Assembly (NCBI GenBank): GCA_001412335.1
Contig: LKUF01000271.1
Span: 1-7,182, forward strand
Reading direction: 5' to 3'
DNA length: 7,182 nt
Source of the DNA: Methanolinea sp. SDB
GTDB taxonomy: Archaea; Halobacteriota; Methanomicrobia; Methanomicrobiales; Methanospirillaceae
In this document: positions 6,351-7,182 of the stretch, one piece after another
Position numbering within the stretch: position 1 is the first letter of the stretch
How the letters are laid out: every line of letters begins with the position of its first letter
The notes under the pieces: model-generated
What the model was told of the DNA's origin: nothing
Databases searched by the model: none
Seen by the model: the letters and a program-made list of their open reading frames with translations, nothing else
Translations under genes and position numbers: made by a program

Positions 6351-6364
6351 AAATATATTTATAC
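6351..6364 (+). promoter_or_regulatory. TATA box region of the MsvR-type gene
   Basis: AAATATATTTATAC is the most AT-rich stretch in the intergenic region. It predicts transcription starting near 6382-6386, just before the Shine-Dalgarno AGGTG at 6386-6390, which is eight bases from ATG 6399. The leader would be about 15 bases. Confidence 0.6.
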
Positions 6365-6398
6365 TTTTTGGCCAAAAGATTAGATAGGTGCCCGGGTC

Positions 6399-7182
6399 AT
6401 GAAAGGAAAGCCAGCTTTTACTGCGGAATCATCTCCATTTGTCAGGATATTTGCATCAGATACCGGAATAAAAGCTATTGACAGCCCTGTTAAGGTGAAT
6501 ATCCTCGAGATGCTGAAGGACGGCGAGCTTCCTTTCGAAGATATCGTGGCACGGTCAGGCAGAGCAAAGTCAACAGTCTCTGTCCACTTAAAGGATCTCT
6601 CCGACCTGGGAATAGTCGGATCCAAAGGTGATCCCTGCGACTCCAGAAAGAAACGGTTCTTCCTCCATTCATCGTATCTTGTCGGTGCGTCCGGTATCGA
6701 GAGATCGCTTTTCGAGACCGAGAAGAATTTTCCTGCGTATGATCCCTCCAAAAATGATGCAGTCGATTTTTTCAGATACATCCTGAGCACTCTTAGAATT
6801 ACCCTCCTTTCAGAAGGGATAAATATCGATCCCATTCTGCACTCAGCGGGATGCCGGGTGGGCAGGCGAATATCAGAAATTGTGGCAGAAAAAAAGACCC
6901 GGAATCTGATCGATAATGTTGCAGGTTTTTGGGATTCACATGCTCTCGGCGAGGTGGAGCTGCTGGAGAAAAACCCCCTGACACTGAACTTTTACGAGTG
7001 CTTCGAGTGCAGGGATTTTCCTTTGACCGGAAAACCCGTCTGCTCATTTGAATCGGGTGTCCTCACCTCCATCTTCTCGGATCATTTCGGTATAAAATAC
7101 ACTGCCCTTGAACGGAAATGCTATGCGATGGGTGACGAATGCTGCCGGTTCGAGATCTTCCCGGGAAGACCGTCGGCATCAT
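6399..7182 (+). CDS. msvR: MsvR-type redox regulator: ArsR HTH plus V4R domain (3' end outside window)
   Basis: Open from ATG 6399 to the window end: 261 codons with no stop. Residues about 22-92 form an ArsR-like winged helix, with recognition helix AKSTVSVHLKDLSDLGIV (56-73). Residues about 120-258 form a V4R (4-vinyl reductase) domain, ending in the hallmark CYAMGDECCRFEI (241-253). Cysteines are plentiful: 80, 152, 201, 204 (CFEC), 215, 241, 248 and 249. In methanogen MsvR proteins, cysteines in the V4R domain sense redox state and control DNA binding at oxidative-stress genes and at the regulator's own promoter. Known MsvR proteins are, from memory, about 250-265 aa, so the stop should lie just past the window. 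AGGTG at 6386-6390 supports the start. The ferritin-VIT transporter nearby is a plausible target. A different V4R-HTH paralogue remains possible. Confidence 0.85.
   Translation, partial: MKGKPAFTAESSPFVRIFASDTGIKAIDSPVKVNILEMLKDGELPFEDIVARSGRAKSTVSVHLKDLSDLGIVGSKGDPCDSRKKRFFLHSSYLVGASGIERSLFETEKNFPAYDPSKNDAVDFFRYILSTLRITLLSEGINIDPILHSAGCRVGRRISEIVAEKKTRNLIDNVAGFWDSHALGEVELLEKNPLTLNFYECFECRDFPLTGKPVCSFESGVLTSIFSDHFGIKYTALERKCYAMGDECCRFEIFPGRPSAS

Noticed and set aside
6380..6835. 151-aa minus-strand frame
   Set aside because: Antisense to the HTH domain of the MsvR-type gene, which has a good promoter, ribosome site and domain content.

Overview
The window looks like a chromosomal segment of a methanogenic archaeon, most likely a Methanomicrobiales or related Euryarchaeote. 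The reasons are a nearly complete MsvR-type (methanogen-specific V4R domain) regulator, a protein resembling the methanogen-restricted marker protein 11 / TiaS-like family, a homoserine dehydrogenase paired with a stand-alone ACT regulator, AT-rich TATA-type promoters, and Shine-Dalgarno sites of the GAGGTGA type. I cannot name the species. No rRNA, tRNA, CRISPR array, insertion sequence or integrase was seen.

Layout. (a) 1-392: a poorly coding leader or intergenic stretch with short overlapping ORFs and one neat GNRA-type hairpin. (b) 393-2975, plus strand: a tight operon of an ACT-domain regulator, homoserine dehydrogenase, and a helix-turn-helix protein fused to a TiaS-like domain. Both internal junctions overlap (4 and 17 bases). 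(c) 2944-4864, minus strand: an AAA/STAND-like ATPase with a winged-helix C-terminus, followed one base later by an MscS-family channel. The channel's 3' end overlaps the 3' end of operon (b) on the other strand. The ATPase reading frame contains two compensating one-base frameshifts. (d) 4993-5868, plus strand: a ferritin-like plus VIT1/CCC1 fusion, probably an iron/manganese transporter. (e) 5940-6176, minus strand: a small winged-helix regulator. (f) 6399 to the window end, plus strand: an ArsR-HTH plus V4R protein of MsvR type that runs off the end.

How the parts fit together. Operon (b) is centred on the aspartate-derived branch to threonine and methionine: the dehydrogenase lacks its own C-terminal ACT domain and the adjacent ACT protein probably supplies allosteric control. 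The third gene's job is unknown. Genes (d) to (f) suggest an iron/redox neighbourhood: a diiron-type transporter beside a redox-sensing regulator whose promoter carries repeated TATACGAAC sites, which resemble known MsvR operator half-sites and lie directly against its TATA box. The ATPase-channel pair in (c) is translationally linked and is the best candidate here for an undescribed functional unit, although no function can be assigned from sequence alone.
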